DNA of 49,476 bases from MED-G116 sp038147495 (GCA_038147495.1 JAYQTT010000018.1:1-49476); one strand, 5' to 3'; shown: positions 8,225 to 18,025, counted from the stretch's first letter. Translations and numbers: made by a program. The notes: a model not told the origin generated them from the sequence alone.

Positions 8225-9581
8225 TTATAATTCCCTGCCAGCCCGCCATTCACGATATTTCAAAGTTGCCCACGCCCCGATTGTGGCAAAGGGTTCTGGC
8301 GGCAATTTGCGCGGTGCAGGCAGAGACAGCATCTTGGCAAGGCTCTGATGATTGTCATGCCGGTTGCCACAGGCCAGATCCGCCGCCAACATCCCCGACA
8401 TCGTACCGCGCGCGGTGCCCAGCCCATTCTGACAACAAGCTGAAAAGATGCCGTCCTCAATCTCGCCAAAAGCCGGAACGTCATTCAGGCTGAGACAGAG
8501 CTTGCCGCCCCAGCTGAACTCCATACCAACATCGCAAAGATCGGGAAAACGATCGGCAAAGCTTTTCGCATGATGACGTTGCTTTGCGGCGGCGTAGTGA
8601 TCCGGCACCTCCATGCTGGCGGCATATGTTGATTGATTGCGGACCAGAATACGGTCACCTGAGCGGCCGGAAATACGGCGAATTGAACTTCCGACAGGAT
8701 CAGAAGGGGTGATCCCCCAGCGAGAATCGCCGCCAAGCCGTTTCACCTCGTCAGGCGATAGCGGGCGCGTCATCGATGCATAAAGAAACAGATGGATAAG
8801 CCGACGTTTGAAAAAGCCGAAGCTCTCGACATGGCCGTTTGTCGCCATGATGATTTTTGGAGCGCTGACGCAACCTGATGGCGTCTTTGCCTGCCAGATA
8901 CCACTGTTTTGAGCCAGCTCCAGGACCGGGCTTTCTTCACAAATCAAAACCCTTTTGGCAAGACCGGTGGCCAGCCCCCGCACATAGGCGGCGGGATGCA
9001 ACATTGTCGTGCCGGGTGTGTACAGACCTTGTTGATAGAAACTGGTACCGCAACGTTCTCGCATCTGTTGCTGGTCAAGGATTTCATAAGGCTCGTCCAG
9101 CCGTGCCAGATGCTGTGCATAGGTGATATTGGCAGCCTCGCCACGCGCGGTTGCTGCGCCATTAATCTTGCCGCTTTTGCAGATGATTTCCTCATCGAGG
9201 CCATATTCCTCGGCCGCATCAAGAGCGAAATCAATGGCCCGCCGGTTCATATTGATCTGCTCGCGGTCAATATCGAGATTGCCGGCATAATCTTCGGAGG
9301 AGAGCACATGCGGCAAATCAATCATAAAGCCGGAATTCCGGCCCGCTGGCCCTTCACCAATCCGGCCAGCCTCCAGCAGAACGATTTCTATCCTTGCCCC
9401 CTGCAATTTGTGCCAGTCGTCTTGCCGCCGACAGACCGGCGAATCCACCACCAATGATCAGCCAATCGGCTGAAACAGCCTCCTCAAGCCTTTTTGCAGC
9501 GGCTGGTGGCGGCAAAAGCCGATTCCAACCGGCGGGGCCGGGATTCTTGGGCAAATTGCGGGTTGTGTGTGACAAAGCCAT
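8225..9581 (-). pseudogene. FAD-dependent amine/amino-acid oxidoreductase (DAO family), frameshifted
   Basis: The gene encodes a roughly 450-residue DAO-fold oxidoreductase resembling gamma-glutamylputrescine oxidase. The N-terminal part starts MALSHTTRNLPKNPGPAGWN at 9581 and carries the Rossmann motif IIGGGFAGLSAARRLAQ. The remainder (LQGARIEIVLLEAGRIGEG, then PAGRNSGF) is in another frame. The join is at 9407-9409 (plus strand TTT, where TT would restore the frame), so one inserted base splits it. The C-terminus has QNGLGTARGTMSGMLAA, equivalent to the FAD-binding GxG end of the family. It would deaminate an amine or amino acid with FAD. It is divergent from livK, suggesting that it processes an imported substrate. 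The shift could be a sequencing error. Confidence 0.75.
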
Positions 9582-9780
9582 CAAAAAGTCCAATAAGTGG
9601 CGGAAGTGCTGAGGTTTTCAACAGATTGCGGTTTTTTCCGTCTGTGTAAACCTGTTTCTTGTGTCTGGCCACATGGATAAAAGCTCAGATTCCACCAATC
9701 CATGCCGCTTTGAGACTTGTGAAACTGAGATGAGTGAGCGATACCTAAAGGACTTAATGTTTCTTTGTTGGGAGAAAACG

Positions 9781-10962
9781 ATGAAAAAATTTGCACTTGC
9801 AGTGGTGGCGTCCAGCTTGCTTGCCGCCCCTGCTATGGCAGCCGACGTCAAGATTGGCGTTCTGCTTGGTTTTACAGGTCCGATTGAATCACTGGCCCCA
9901 AATATGGCAACAGCCGCTGAGCTGGCGATGAAAGAAGCCAGCGACTCTGGCAACTTTATGGGTGGCTCCACCGCAGTTTCTGTGCGTGCCGACTCGACAT
10001 GTGTTGACGCCGCTGCTGCGACAGCCGCAGCTGAGCGTATGGTAACATCTGACGGTGTGTCGGCGATTATGGGCGCCGACTGTTCGGGCGTAACAACAGC
10101 TGTGTTGCAGAATGTTGGTACAGCCAAGGGCATTGTGATGATTTCACCTTCAGCCACATCGCCTGCATTGACGGACATTCCAGATGACGGATTGTTCTTC
10201 CGTACAGCACCATCAGATGCACGTGGCGGTCAGGTCATGGCTGAAATCATGATGGGCAAAGGCATCAAATCTGTTGCTTTGACCTATACAAACAACGATT
10301 ACGGTAAAGGCCTCGCCGACAGCATTCAGGGCAGCTATGAAGCCCTTGGCGGCAAGGTAACCGTCGTTGCATCACACGAAGATGACAAAGGCGATTACAG
10401 CGCGGAAGTTGCCGCATTGGCGCAAGGCGGCAGTGATCATCTGGTGATCGTTGGCTATCTTGATCGTGGTGGTAAGGGCATCATGCAGGGTGCGCTTGAC
10501 AGCGGTGCTTTCGAAAATTTCATCATGTCTGACGGTATGATCGGTCCGGCTCTGCCAGCAGCAATCGGCCCAGATCTTGACGGATCGTGGGGCTTGCTTC
10601 CCGGTGGTGCTTCCGAAGGTTATGCGATCTTCGAAAAGATGGCCGCTGATGCAGGCTTTGAAGCAACACCATATGCCGCTGAATCATATGACTCGGCAGC
10701 ATTGATCATGCTGGCGATGCAGGCAGCCGGTTCAACCGACAGCCAGGTTTTCAAGGCAAAGGTGTTTGACGTTGCCAACGCACCTGGTGAGAAAATTCAC
10801 CCTGGCGAGCTTGGCAAGGCGCTGAAGATTCTGGCCGAAGGTGGCGACATCGATTATGTCGGTGCCCGCGAGATCGAGCTTGTTGGCCCGGGCGAAACAG
10901 GCGGTGCTTACCTTGAGCAGGTTGTTGAAGGTGGCAAATTCGTAACTGTCAAAACCCACTAA
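9781..10962 (+). CDS. livK: Branched-chain-amino-acid-type ABC substrate-binding protein
   Basis: A 393-residue periplasmic binding protein of the LivK/Peripla_BP_6 family. A Sec signal peptide occupies about residues 1-20 (MKKFALAVVASSLLAAPAMA, cut before ADVKIG). VKIGVLLGFTGPIESLAPN is the classic mature start, and NNDYGKGLADS and YAAESYDSAALI are family landmarks. GGGAG at 9767-9771 fixes this ATG; the in-frame start at 9661 is not credible. It heads a livKGFHM operon. Its codons (CCA, ACA, TCA, AAC, GAC, TTC) differ from flanking genes and suggest very high expression. The ligand may be an amide or another amino acid rather than Leu/Ile/Val. Confidence 0.88.
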   Translation: MKKFALAVVASSLLAAPAMAADVKIGVLLGFTGPIESLAPNMATAAELAMKEASDSGNFMGGSTAVSVRADSTCVDAAAATAAAERMVTSDGVSAIMGADCSGVTTAVLQNVGTAKGIVMISPSATSPALTDIPDDGLFFRTAPSDARGGQVMAEIMMGKGIKSVALTYTNNDYGKGLADSIQGSYEALGGKVTVVASHEDDKGDYSAEVAALAQGGSDHLVIVGYLDRGGKGIMQGALDSGAFENFIMSDGMIGPALPAAIGPDLDGSWGLLPGGASEGYAIFEKMAADAGFEATPYAAESYDSAALIMLAMQAAGSTDSQVFKAKVFDVANAPGEKIHPGELGKALKILAEGGDIDYVGAREIELVGPGETGGAYLEQVVEGGKFVTVKTH

Positions 10963-10973
10963 GACCAAAATTG

Positions 10974-11011
10974 ACGGCGATCCGCGCGTAAGGCTCGGGT
11001 CGCCGTTTTCT
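10974..11011 (+). terminator. Intercistronic hairpin/attenuator between livK and livG
   Basis: ACGGCGATCCG (10974-10984) pairs with CGGGTCGCCGT (10996-11006), an 11-bp stem with one wobble pair and an 11-base loop, followed by TTTCTTATT. It looks like a partial rho-independent terminator that would lower expression of the transporter genes relative to the binding protein or protect the livK message. It ends nine bases before the livG ATG and occupies the place where a ribosome binding site should be. Confidence 0.7.
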
Positions 11012-11015
11012 TATT

Positions 11016-11819
11016 ATGATTACAGTTGAAAACCTGTCCAAACATTTCGGCGGCATTCATGCTGTCGATAATGCATCTTTGGTCATTGAAACCGGATCAA
11101 TTACCGGTCTCATAGGCCCCAATGGTGCTGGCAAGACCACATTATTCAATGTGATTGCGGGTGTCTACAAACCGACATCCGGTCGGGTCTTGCTCGATGG
11201 TGATGACATTACCGGTTTGCCGCCACATGAGCTGTTCGCGCGGGGCATGCTGCGCACATTTCAGATTGCGCATGAATTTTCAACCCTCACTGTGCGGGAA
11301 AATCTGATGATGGTGCCGGGTAATCAATCCGGTGAACGGCTTGTTGATGCGTGGTTCCGGCCATCCCGGGTCAAGGCCGAGGAAACGCGGATCAGGGACA
11401 AGGCGGATGAGGTGATCGATTTTCTGCAGATCGGTCAAGTCGCCGATGAATTGGCTGGAAATCTCTCTGGCGGGCAGAAGAAGCTTCTCGAACTTGGTCG
11501 GACAATGATGGTTGATGCCAAGATTGTCTTCCTTGATGAGGTTGGCGCCGGTGTTAACCGGACATTGTTGAACACCATTGGCGATGCAATTTTGCGGCTG
11601 AATAAAGAGCGCGGTTACACATTCTGCATGATCGAGCATGACATGGATTTCATCTCGCGGCTGTGTGATCCGGTGATTGTTATGGCTGAAGGCGCTGTCC
11701 TGACAAGTGGTACGGCTGCCGAGGTCAAGGCCAATGAAGCGGTGATTGAGGCCTATCTTGGAACCGGCATGAAAAACCGCATCGCGGATGAGGCCAAGGC
11801 AACCGGGTGTGCGGCATGA
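11016..11819 (+). CDS. livG: ABC transporter ATPase, LivG type
   Basis: A 267-residue ATPase of the hydrophobic-amino-acid uptake family. Walker A is GPNGAGKTT at 34-42. ARGMLRTFQIAHEFSTLTVRENLM is the LivG-type Q-loop region. The signature is LSGGQKKLLELGR, Walker B is IVFLDEVGAG and the H-loop is MIEHDMDFI. It energises uptake with LivF. No Shine-Dalgarno is visible before the ATG because the terminator-like stem lies there; translation may be inefficient or need that hairpin to open. The stop overlaps the predicted livF start (ATGA). Confidence 0.88.
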   Translation: MITVENLSKHFGGIHAVDNASLVIETGSITGLIGPNGAGKTTLFNVIAGVYKPTSGRVLLDGDDITGLPPHELFARGMLRTFQIAHEFSTLTVRENLMMVPGNQSGERLVDAWFRPSRVKAEETRIRDKADEVIDFLQIGQVADELAGNLSGGQKKLLELGRTMMVDAKIVFLDEVGAGVNRTLLNTIGDAILRLNKERGYTFCMIEHDMDFISRLCDPVIVMAEGAVLTSGTAAEVKANEAVIEAYLGTGMKNRIADEAKATGCAA

Positions 11820-12521
11820 GTTATCTTGTCGGGCATGACATGACCGGGGGGTTATGGTGGGGCTGATATCCTGCATTTATGCAATGTCAGTGTTGAAAGA
11901 GGCCAGATCGCCGTGGTTGTCGGGCCAAATGGTGCGGGCAAATCGACAGCAATGAAGGCAATGTTTGGCATGCTGAATTTGCGCGAAGGCGCGGTTACCC
12001 TGAACGGTGAAGATATCACCGGATTGAAACCACAGGAACGCGTTCTCAAGGGCATGGGGTTCGTGCCACAGAATAACAATGTTTTCACCAGTATGACCGT
12101 TGAGGAAAACCTTGAAATGGGGGCTTTCATCCGGCGAGACGATATCAGCCAGACGATGGAACAGGTCTTTTCCCTGTTTCCGATATTGGCTGAAAAACGG
12201 CGTCAACCGGCAGGCGAATTGTCTGGTGGTCAACGCCAGCAGGTGGCCGTTGGCCGTGCGCTGATGACCAAGCCGGACGTACTGATGCTTGATGAGCCAA
12301 CGGCCGGTGTGTCGCCAATTGTGATGGATGAATTGTTTGACCGGATCATTGAAGTCGCGAAAACCGGTATCGCCGTTTTGATGGTTGAACAGAATGCGCG
12401 TCAGGCGCTGGAAATTGCCGATCAGGGTTTTGTGCTTGTTCAGGGGCGTAATGCCTATACCGACAGCGGTAAGGCGTTGCTGGCCAATCCAGAAGTCCGC
12501 AAGGCGTTTTTGGGAGGGTGA
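11816..12521 (+). pseudogene. livF: ABC transporter ATPase, LivF type, with a 1-base frameshift near the start
   Basis: The natural start is the ATG at 11816 overlapping the livG stop, reading MSYLVGHDMTGG. At 11846-11851 there are six G where five keep the frame. Beyond that the protein continues in the other frame as YGGADILHLCNVSVERGQ, then Walker A VGPNGAGKS, the signature LSGGQRQQVAVGRALM, Walker B VLMLDEPTAG and VEQNARQALEIAD. The corrected protein is 234 residues, normal for LivF. Without correction only a GTG at 11913, inside the ATPase core, remains as a start and would give a truncated protein of 202 residues. Because the rest of the operon is intact, a sequencing indel is a serious possibility; slippage on the G run is the alternative. 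Confidence 0.8.
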
Positions 12522-13537
12522 TGATGGTCGATTTTCTCAACGCCCTTGTCCTTCTTGGCAATTTTGTCCTTGTTCCGGGGCTTGCCTATGGCAGCCAGTT
12601 GGCGCTTGGTGCCCTTGGTGTGACGCTGATATACGGCATTTTGCGCTTTTCCAATCTGGCGCATGGCGAGACCATGGCCTTTGGTGCGATGATCACAATT
12701 CTTGTGACCTATGTGTTGCAGGCCAACGGTGTTTCCATTCACCCGCTGCCAACCGCCTTGCTGGCGATCCCGATTGGCATTGTTGGTGCGGTGTTGCTGT
12801 GCCTTGCCATTGATCGGCTTGTCTACCGATACTATCGCCGCCAGCGTTCGGCATCGTCGATCTATCTGATTGTGTCGATCGGGGTGATGTTGATCACCGG
12901 CGGTTTGATTCGTTTCATTGTTGGCCCGGGTGATCGAAAATTCACCGATGGTGAGCGCTTCATTATCAAGGCGCGTGCTTTTAAAGAGATGACCGGCCTC
13001 AATGAAGGTTTGGCCATAAAGACAACGCAAGGTGTGACGGTGATTGCCGCTTTTGTTGTCGTTGCCCTTGTCTTTTGGTTTCTTAACAAGACACGCACCG
13101 GTAAGGCGATGCGCGCCTTTTCGGACAATGAAGATCTGGCGCTGTTGTCGGGGATCAATCCGGATAGGGTGGTAATGATCGCCTGGATTATGACTGGTGC
13201 TCTGGCGACCATTGCCGGTGTTCTCTATGGCCTCGACAAAAGCTTTAAGCCCTTTACCTATATGCAGCTTCTTTTGCCGATTTTTGCGGCAGCGATTGTT
13301 GGTGGTGTGGGCAATCCGATTGGCGCAATTGTCGGCGGCTTTGTTGTCGCCTTTTCGGAACTGATTATCACCTTCGCCTATCGCAAGGTTTTTATGTATG
13401 TGTTGCCGGAAAATATGGAACCGACAGGTATGGTCCAGTTGCTCTCGACCGACTATAAATTCGCTGTTTCCTTTGTGATTCTTGTGATCGTTCTGCTGGT
13501 CAAGCCAACCGGCATTTTCAGTGGAAAATCGCTATGA
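12521..13537 (+). CDS. livH: ABC transporter permease, LivH type
   Basis: A 338-residue inner-membrane permease with about eight hydrophobic segments. The N-terminal LALGALGVTLIYGILRFSNLAHGE is the hallmark of LivH, and GKAMRAFSDNEDLALLSGINPDRV is the cytoplasmic loop that contacts the ATPases. ATGATG at 12521 follows GGGAGG and overlaps the livF stop. The loop between the middle segments, with GPGDRKFTDGERFIIKARAFK, is longer than in E. coli LivH. It forms the channel with LivM. Confidence 0.87.
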   Translation: MMVDFLNALVLLGNFVLVPGLAYGSQLALGALGVTLIYGILRFSNLAHGETMAFGAMITILVTYVLQANGVSIHPLPTALLAIPIGIVGAVLLCLAIDRLVYRYYRRQRSASSIYLIVSIGVMLITGGLIRFIVGPGDRKFTDGERFIIKARAFKEMTGLNEGLAIKTTQGVTVIAAFVVVALVFWFLNKTRTGKAMRAFSDNEDLALLSGINPDRVVMIAWIMTGALATIAGVLYGLDKSFKPFTYMQLLLPIFAAAIVGGVGNPIGAIVGGFVVAFSELIITFAYRKVFMYVLPENMEPTGMVQLLSTDYKFAVSFVILVIVLLVKPTGIFSGKSL

Positions 13538-14877
13538 TGAATGCATCGCACATGACAAATCAGGGACATGCCGTAAAACGGAACCTGCTGCTCTATCTGT
13601 TGATGGCCGGTTTGCTGTGTCTCGTTGGCGTTGTACAGAGCTGGAACGTGACGTTCTCGTTGCTGAATATGTGTCTGATTTCGGCGATCATGGCTTTGGG
13701 CCTCAATATCCAGTGGGGTTATGCCGGCCTGTTCAATGTAGGTGTCATGGGGTTTGCTGCGCTTGGCGGGCTTGCCGGGGTGCTGGTCTCACAAGCACCG
13801 GTGCCAGAGGCATGGGCCGCAGGTGGTGCCGGAATTGTTGGCGGTTTGATTGCTGGCCTTGTCACCATCATTGCCGGCCTGTTCATGTGGCGCCGCCTTG
13901 CGCATCAGGGTCGCCGCCGCTATTGGCTTACCGGCATTACCGTACTGGTCGGCTATACGCTCATGCGGATGATCATCGACCCGGCAGTGAGCGCGATTGA
14001 AGCGGTTGACCCGGCGCGGACAGGCTTTCTCGGCGGTGCCGGTATGCCGATCATCTTCAGCTGGGCTGTCGGGGGTGTGTTCGCCGCCGCCGTTGCCTTT
14101 GTTGTGGGCAAAATTTCGCTTGGTCTTCGGTCTGACTATCTGGCCATCGCGACATTGGGCATTTCCGAAATCATCATCTATTTTCTCAAATTTGAAGATT
14201 GGCTTACCCGTGGGGTGAAAAATGTGGCAGGTCTGTCACGCCCGGTCCCCTATGAGACCGATCTCAATCAATCATTGGCGTTTCAGGAGTTTGCGGCAAA
14301 TATCGGGTTAAGCGTTGTTGATGCGTCATCGCTGGTGGTGAAGATCAGCTACGCAATCCTGTTCACGCTGGTTCTGTTGACCATTTTGTGGCTGTGCGAG
14401 TCGGCGCTGCGTTCCCCATGGGGCCGGATGATGCGCGCCATACGCGACAATGAAATCGCGGCAAGCGCTATGGGCAAGGACGTAAAGCAGCGTCATCTTC
14501 AGGTGTTCGTTCTTGGCTCTGCCGTGGTTGGCATTGCCGGGGCTATGCTCACCACGCTTGATGGCCAGTTTACCCCGACATCATACCAGCCGTTGCGGTT
14601 CACTTTTTTGATCTGGGTGATGGTGATCATTGGTGGTTCAGGCAATAATTTCGGGGCGGTGCTGGGTGGCTTTGTCATCTGGTTCTTCTGGATTGAGGCA
14701 GAACCGATGGGGCTCTGGCTGATCAATATGGTAACGTCTGGGATGCCTGATGGTCATTGGCTGCGTGAACATTTGCTGGACAGCGCGGCGCATACGCGTT
14801 TGATGACAATGGGTGCTGTGTTGCTGCTGGTGCTGCGGTTCTCGCCGCGCGGACTAATCCCCGAGGTTAAGCGATAA
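13534..14877 (+). CDS. livM: ABC transporter permease, LivM type
   Basis: A 447-residue permease, larger than the roughly 320 residues of many LivM proteins. The N-terminal part has ALGLNIQWGYAGLFNVGVMGF, the LivM signature. The central LGLRSDYLAIATLGISEII and the cytoplasmic GRMMRAIRDNEIAASAMGKDV follow. The extra length comes from a segment near residues 115-160 (MWRRLAHQGRRRYWLTGI and onward) and from a long C-terminal region. The start overlaps the livH stop (ATGA), so translation is coupled. It completes livKGFHM. Confidence 0.87.
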   Translation: MMNASHMTNQGHAVKRNLLLYLLMAGLLCLVGVVQSWNVTFSLLNMCLISAIMALGLNIQWGYAGLFNVGVMGFAALGGLAGVLVSQAPVPEAWAAGGAGIVGGLIAGLVTIIAGLFMWRRLAHQGRRRYWLTGITVLVGYTLMRMIIDPAVSAIEAVDPARTGFLGGAGMPIIFSWAVGGVFAAAVAFVVGKISLGLRSDYLAIATLGISEIIIYFLKFEDWLTRGVKNVAGLSRPVPYETDLNQSLAFQEFAANIGLSVVDASSLVVKISYAILFTLVLLTILWLCESALRSPWGRMMRAIRDNEIAASAMGKDVKQRHLQVFVLGSAVVGIAGAMLTTLDGQFTPTSYQPLRFTFLIWVMVIIGGSGNNFGAVLGGFVIWFFWIEAEPMGLWLINMVTSGMPDGHWLREHLLDSAAHTRLMTMGAVLLLVLRFSPRGLIPEVKR

Positions 14878-15054
14878 CGCATGACGCGCGCTGGCAGGTG
14901 CCTGATCGTGAAAAGCCATTGCATGATTGCGCCAAAATGCCTAAAAATTTTGCCATACCAATCTGACGACTTTCCGGTGCGTTGCCGATCGCTGTCGGCT
15001 TCCAGCTAGATCGCCACCCACTTAACGATTGCCTGATAACTGAAAGAGACACTC

Positions 15055-16245
15055 ATGCTTGAAAAACTTACTCCGGCAAAGCCTGATCCCATCCTTGGTC
15101 TTGGTAAATTGTACGCCGCCGATGAAAGATCCGGGAAGATTGACCTTGGTGTTGGCGTTTATAAAGACCCAACAGGGAATACGCCGATCATGACAGCGGT
15201 CAGGAAAGCCGAATTGAGGCTGCATGAACAGCAAACAAGCAAGGCTTACAAGTCGCTTGGCGGGGATGATCTGTTTCGCGCCAAAATGCGCGAATTGGTG
15301 CTTGCTGATGCGGTCGATCCGGCGCGTGTTGCGACATTGCAAACACCCGGAGGCACAGGCGCCATCCGTCAGCTCTATGAATTAATCCGTAAACTGGCAC
15401 CGGAAAGCACCATCTGGATCAGTAATCCGACCTGGCCGTCGCATCTTGCAATGGCCGATGCGATGAAGCTGAAAACCGCCGGATACAGCTATTTTAACGC
15501 GGCAACCCGTATGGTTGATTTTGACGGCATGATGGCTGATCTCGCTGGTATGAAAGCGGGTGATTTTCTGTTGCTGCATGGATGCTGCCACAACCCGACA
15601 GGGGCCAATCTGAACGCTGAACAATGGGCCACGCTGACGGCGCTGGTTCTTGAAAAGAATGTCATTCCCTTCATCGACATTGCGTATCAGGGATTTGGTG
15701 ACGGCTTGGATGAGGATGCGGCCAATATGCGGGCAATGGCATCACAGGTGCCGGAGATGCTGATCGCATCATCATGCTCGAAGAATTTCGGGCTTTATCG
15801 TGACCGCGTGGGTTGTGCCATGGTGATCTGTGCTGATGCGCAAATTGCCGAGGTGACAACTGGAAATCTGGCCGTGCTGAACCGGTTGAACTACTCATTC
15901 GCGCCGGATCATGGCGCCGCGGTTGTGGCGATCATCCTTGATGATGCTGAATTGCGCGCCGAATGGATGGCAGAACTTACAGAAATGCGGGAGACAATGC
16001 TGACCATTCGCCGTGATTTGGCTGATGCGCTGCGTCGTCAATGCAATTCGGACCGGTTTGATTTCATCGCAGACCATCGGGGGATGTTCTCACGCCTTGG
16101 TCTGACATCGGAGCAGGTTGAGAGCCTTCGCGATGATCACGCTATGTATGTGGTCGGTGACAGCCGGATCAACATTGCCGGTTTGTGCGGCGGCAAGCAT
16201 GAGCCGTTTGCGGCTGCGGTTGCCAAGGTTGTTTCAGAAAGCTGA
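15055..16245 (+). CDS. Class I aromatic/aspartate-type aminotransferase
   Basis: A 396-residue fold-type I PLP aminotransferase of the AspC/TyrB group. IDLGVGVYKDPTGNTPIM is the TyrB-type N-terminus. HNPTG lies at 179-183, the PLP-binding Asp208 and Tyr211 are in FIDIAYQGFG, the Schiff-base Lys243 is in SCSKNFGLYRDRVG, and a carboxylate-binding arginine is in DSRINIAGL near 371. It transfers the amino group of an aromatic or acidic amino acid to 2-oxoglutarate. It starts a three-gene run with a ThDP enzyme and a class V PLP enzyme. The 177-base gap upstream shows no clear terminator. Confidence 0.87.
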   Translation: MLEKLTPAKPDPILGLGKLYAADERSGKIDLGVGVYKDPTGNTPIMTAVRKAELRLHEQQTSKAYKSLGGDDLFRAKMRELVLADAVDPARVATLQTPGGTGAIRQLYELIRKLAPESTIWISNPTWPSHLAMADAMKLKTAGYSYFNAATRMVDFDGMMADLAGMKAGDFLLLHGCCHNPTGANLNAEQWATLTALVLEKNVIPFIDIAYQGFGDGLDEDAANMRAMASQVPEMLIASSCSKNFGLYRDRVGCAMVICADAQIAEVTTGNLAVLNRLNYSFAPDHGAAVVAIILDDAELRAEWMAELTEMRETMLTIRRDLADALRRQCNSDRFDFIADHRGMFSRLGLTSEQVESLRDDHAMYVVGDSRINIAGLCGGKHEPFAAAVAKVVSES

Positions 16246-16311
16246 AATACCTTGCGGGCTGGCCGATTGTCACGTTTCGTATAAGTCTGTGAATTATGAG
16301 ATGAGTGATTG

Positions 16312-18000
16312 ATGATGCCGACAACACCGAACAATCCGCCTTGCAGTGGTGGCGAGCTTTTGATGCGATGCCTTGTGGGGCTTGGTGCGCGCAAGGGATT
16401 TGGTGTGCCCGGAGAATCCTATCTGGCAGTGCTTGATGCGATGTATGACCATCGTGATGCCTTTGACTTTATCCTTGCCCGTCAGGAAGGCGGCGCGGCC
16501 TATATGGCGGCGGCGTGGGGAAAATTGACCGGTGAGCCCGGTATTTGTTTTGTGACCCGTGGTCCGGGGGCGACAAACGCCGCCGTTGGTGTTCACACGG
16601 CAATGCAGGACTCGCTGCCGATGTTGCTGTTCATTGGGCAGGTCGGCAATGATATGGCCGGGCGTGAAGCCTTTCAGGAAATCGATTATGAGGCGTTTTT
16701 TGGCCCTATCGCCAAATGGGCCGTGCAAATCAATGATGCTGACCGCATTCCCGAGATTGTAAGTCGTGCTTGGACAACGGCCTTGTCCGGAAGGCCCGGG
16801 CCGGTGGCGATTGCCTTGCCGGAAACGATGCTGACGGCAATGACTGATGCCATGCCGTGCGGGCCGGTGGCGATTCCGGAACCTGCGCCGTCTTTGGACG
16901 AGATTGCGCGCGTCAAGACGATGCTGGCAGAGGCAGAGCGCCCGCTGATCATCGTTGGTGGTACAAGGTGGCAAGAGGCGTCCTCGCGCGCTGTGGAACA
17001 ATTTGCGATGGCGAATGACATTCCGGTTGTTGCCGCCTTCCGTTTCCATGATCTGATCGACAATTATGCCGATTGCTATGTGGGTGATGCCGGTGTTGGC
17101 ATGCTTGGTTATATGAAGGATCTGCTTGGCAAGGCTGACCTGATATTGGCGCTGAATGTCCGGTTTGGTGAAATGACAACCGGTGCATACAGCATTTTTG
17201 AAACACCCCGCATGGCGGCGCGCCTTATCCACAGCCACGCATCAGACCGTGAGCTTGGCAAGATCTATGTGGCTGATTTGCCGCTTCATGCCGGACCGAA
17301 CCGCATGGCGGCGGCGCTGGCTGATCTTTGGCTTGATGAAAAGGCGTCACGAACCGCTTGGGCCACAGAAACTCGTGCGGCCTATCTCGACAGCTTTGGC
17401 GCACCGCAGCAGCCCGGTGATGTCGACATGCGCGAGATCATGGCCTATCTGCAAAATGCTCTGCCGGATGATGCAATCATCACGCATGGTGCCGGCAATT
17501 TTGCCATATGGCCAAATAAATTCATGAAGTTCGGCGCTTCGGCACGGATGCTTGGCCCACAAAGTGGCACCATGGGTTTTGGTGTGCCTGCGGCGATTGC
17601 CGCAAAAGCGCATGATCCATCCCGCTTTGTCCTTTGTTTTGCCGGTGATGGTGATTTTCAAATGAACGGAACCGAGCTTGGCGCGGCGATGCAGGCGGGG
17701 TTGGCGCCGGTGTTTATCGTGCTGAATAACAGCAGCTATGGCACCATCCGCATGCATCAGGAACGCACATATCCTGAACGCGTATCAGGAACAGACATCG
17801 TCAATCCGGATTTTGCCGCGCTGGCAAAGGCCTATGGCATGCATGGTGAAACCGTGCTCAAGACTGCCGACTTTGCCGATGCCTTTGAGCGTTCCCGTAA
17901 TGCGCCAAAAGGGGCGGTGATTGAAATAAGAATACCGACAGAGGCGATCAGCCCGCGGGCAACGGTGTCGGGATTGCGGGCGGCGGCGCGTTCCACCTGA
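16312..18000 (+). CDS. Thiamine-diphosphate-dependent enzyme (acetolactate synthase-like)
   Basis: A 562-residue three-domain ThDP enzyme. The PYR domain has the cofactor-activating Glu59 in ARQEGGAAYMA and the TRGPGATNAAVGV block. The central Rossmann-like domain starts near 190. The PP domain has the ThDP motif GDGDFQMNG from about 445 to the NN of VLNNSSYG near 472. It matches the acetolactate synthase/glyoxylate carboligase/2-oxoacid decarboxylase superfamily. No small regulatory subunit is adjacent, so it is probably not the biosynthetic ALS. Following an aminotransferase, it could decarboxylate the 2-oxo acid produced. An upstream TTG in frame at 16309 is disfavoured against ATGATG at 16312. 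Confidence 0.8.
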   Translation: MMPTTPNNPPCSGGELLMRCLVGLGARKGFGVPGESYLAVLDAMYDHRDAFDFILARQEGGAAYMAAAWGKLTGEPGICFVTRGPGATNAAVGVHTAMQDSLPMLLFIGQVGNDMAGREAFQEIDYEAFFGPIAKWAVQINDADRIPEIVSRAWTTALSGRPGPVAIALPETMLTAMTDAMPCGPVAIPEPAPSLDEIARVKTMLAEAERPLIIVGGTRWQEASSRAVEQFAMANDIPVVAAFRFHDLIDNYADCYVGDAGVGMLGYMKDLLGKADLILALNVRFGEMTTGAYSIFETPRMAARLIHSHASDRELGKIYVADLPLHAGPNRMAAALADLWLDEKASRTAWATETRAAYLDSFGAPQQPGDVDMREIMAYLQNALPDDAIITHGAGNFAIWPNKFMKFGASARMLGPQSGTMGFGVPAAIAAKAHDPSRFVLCFAGDGDFQMNGTELGAAMQAGLAPVFIVLNNSSYGTIRMHQERTYPERVSGTDIVNPDFAALAKAYGMHGETVLKTADFADAFERSRNAPKGAVIEIRIPTEAISPRATVSGLRAAARST

Positions 18001-18025
18001 TTAAAGCCAAAAGGAAGTTTGAGCA

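Noticed and set aside
16312..18000. Biosynthetic acetolactate synthase IlvB
   Set aside because: No small-subunit gene and no other ilv gene is nearby; it is kept as a ThDP enzyme of unknown substrate.
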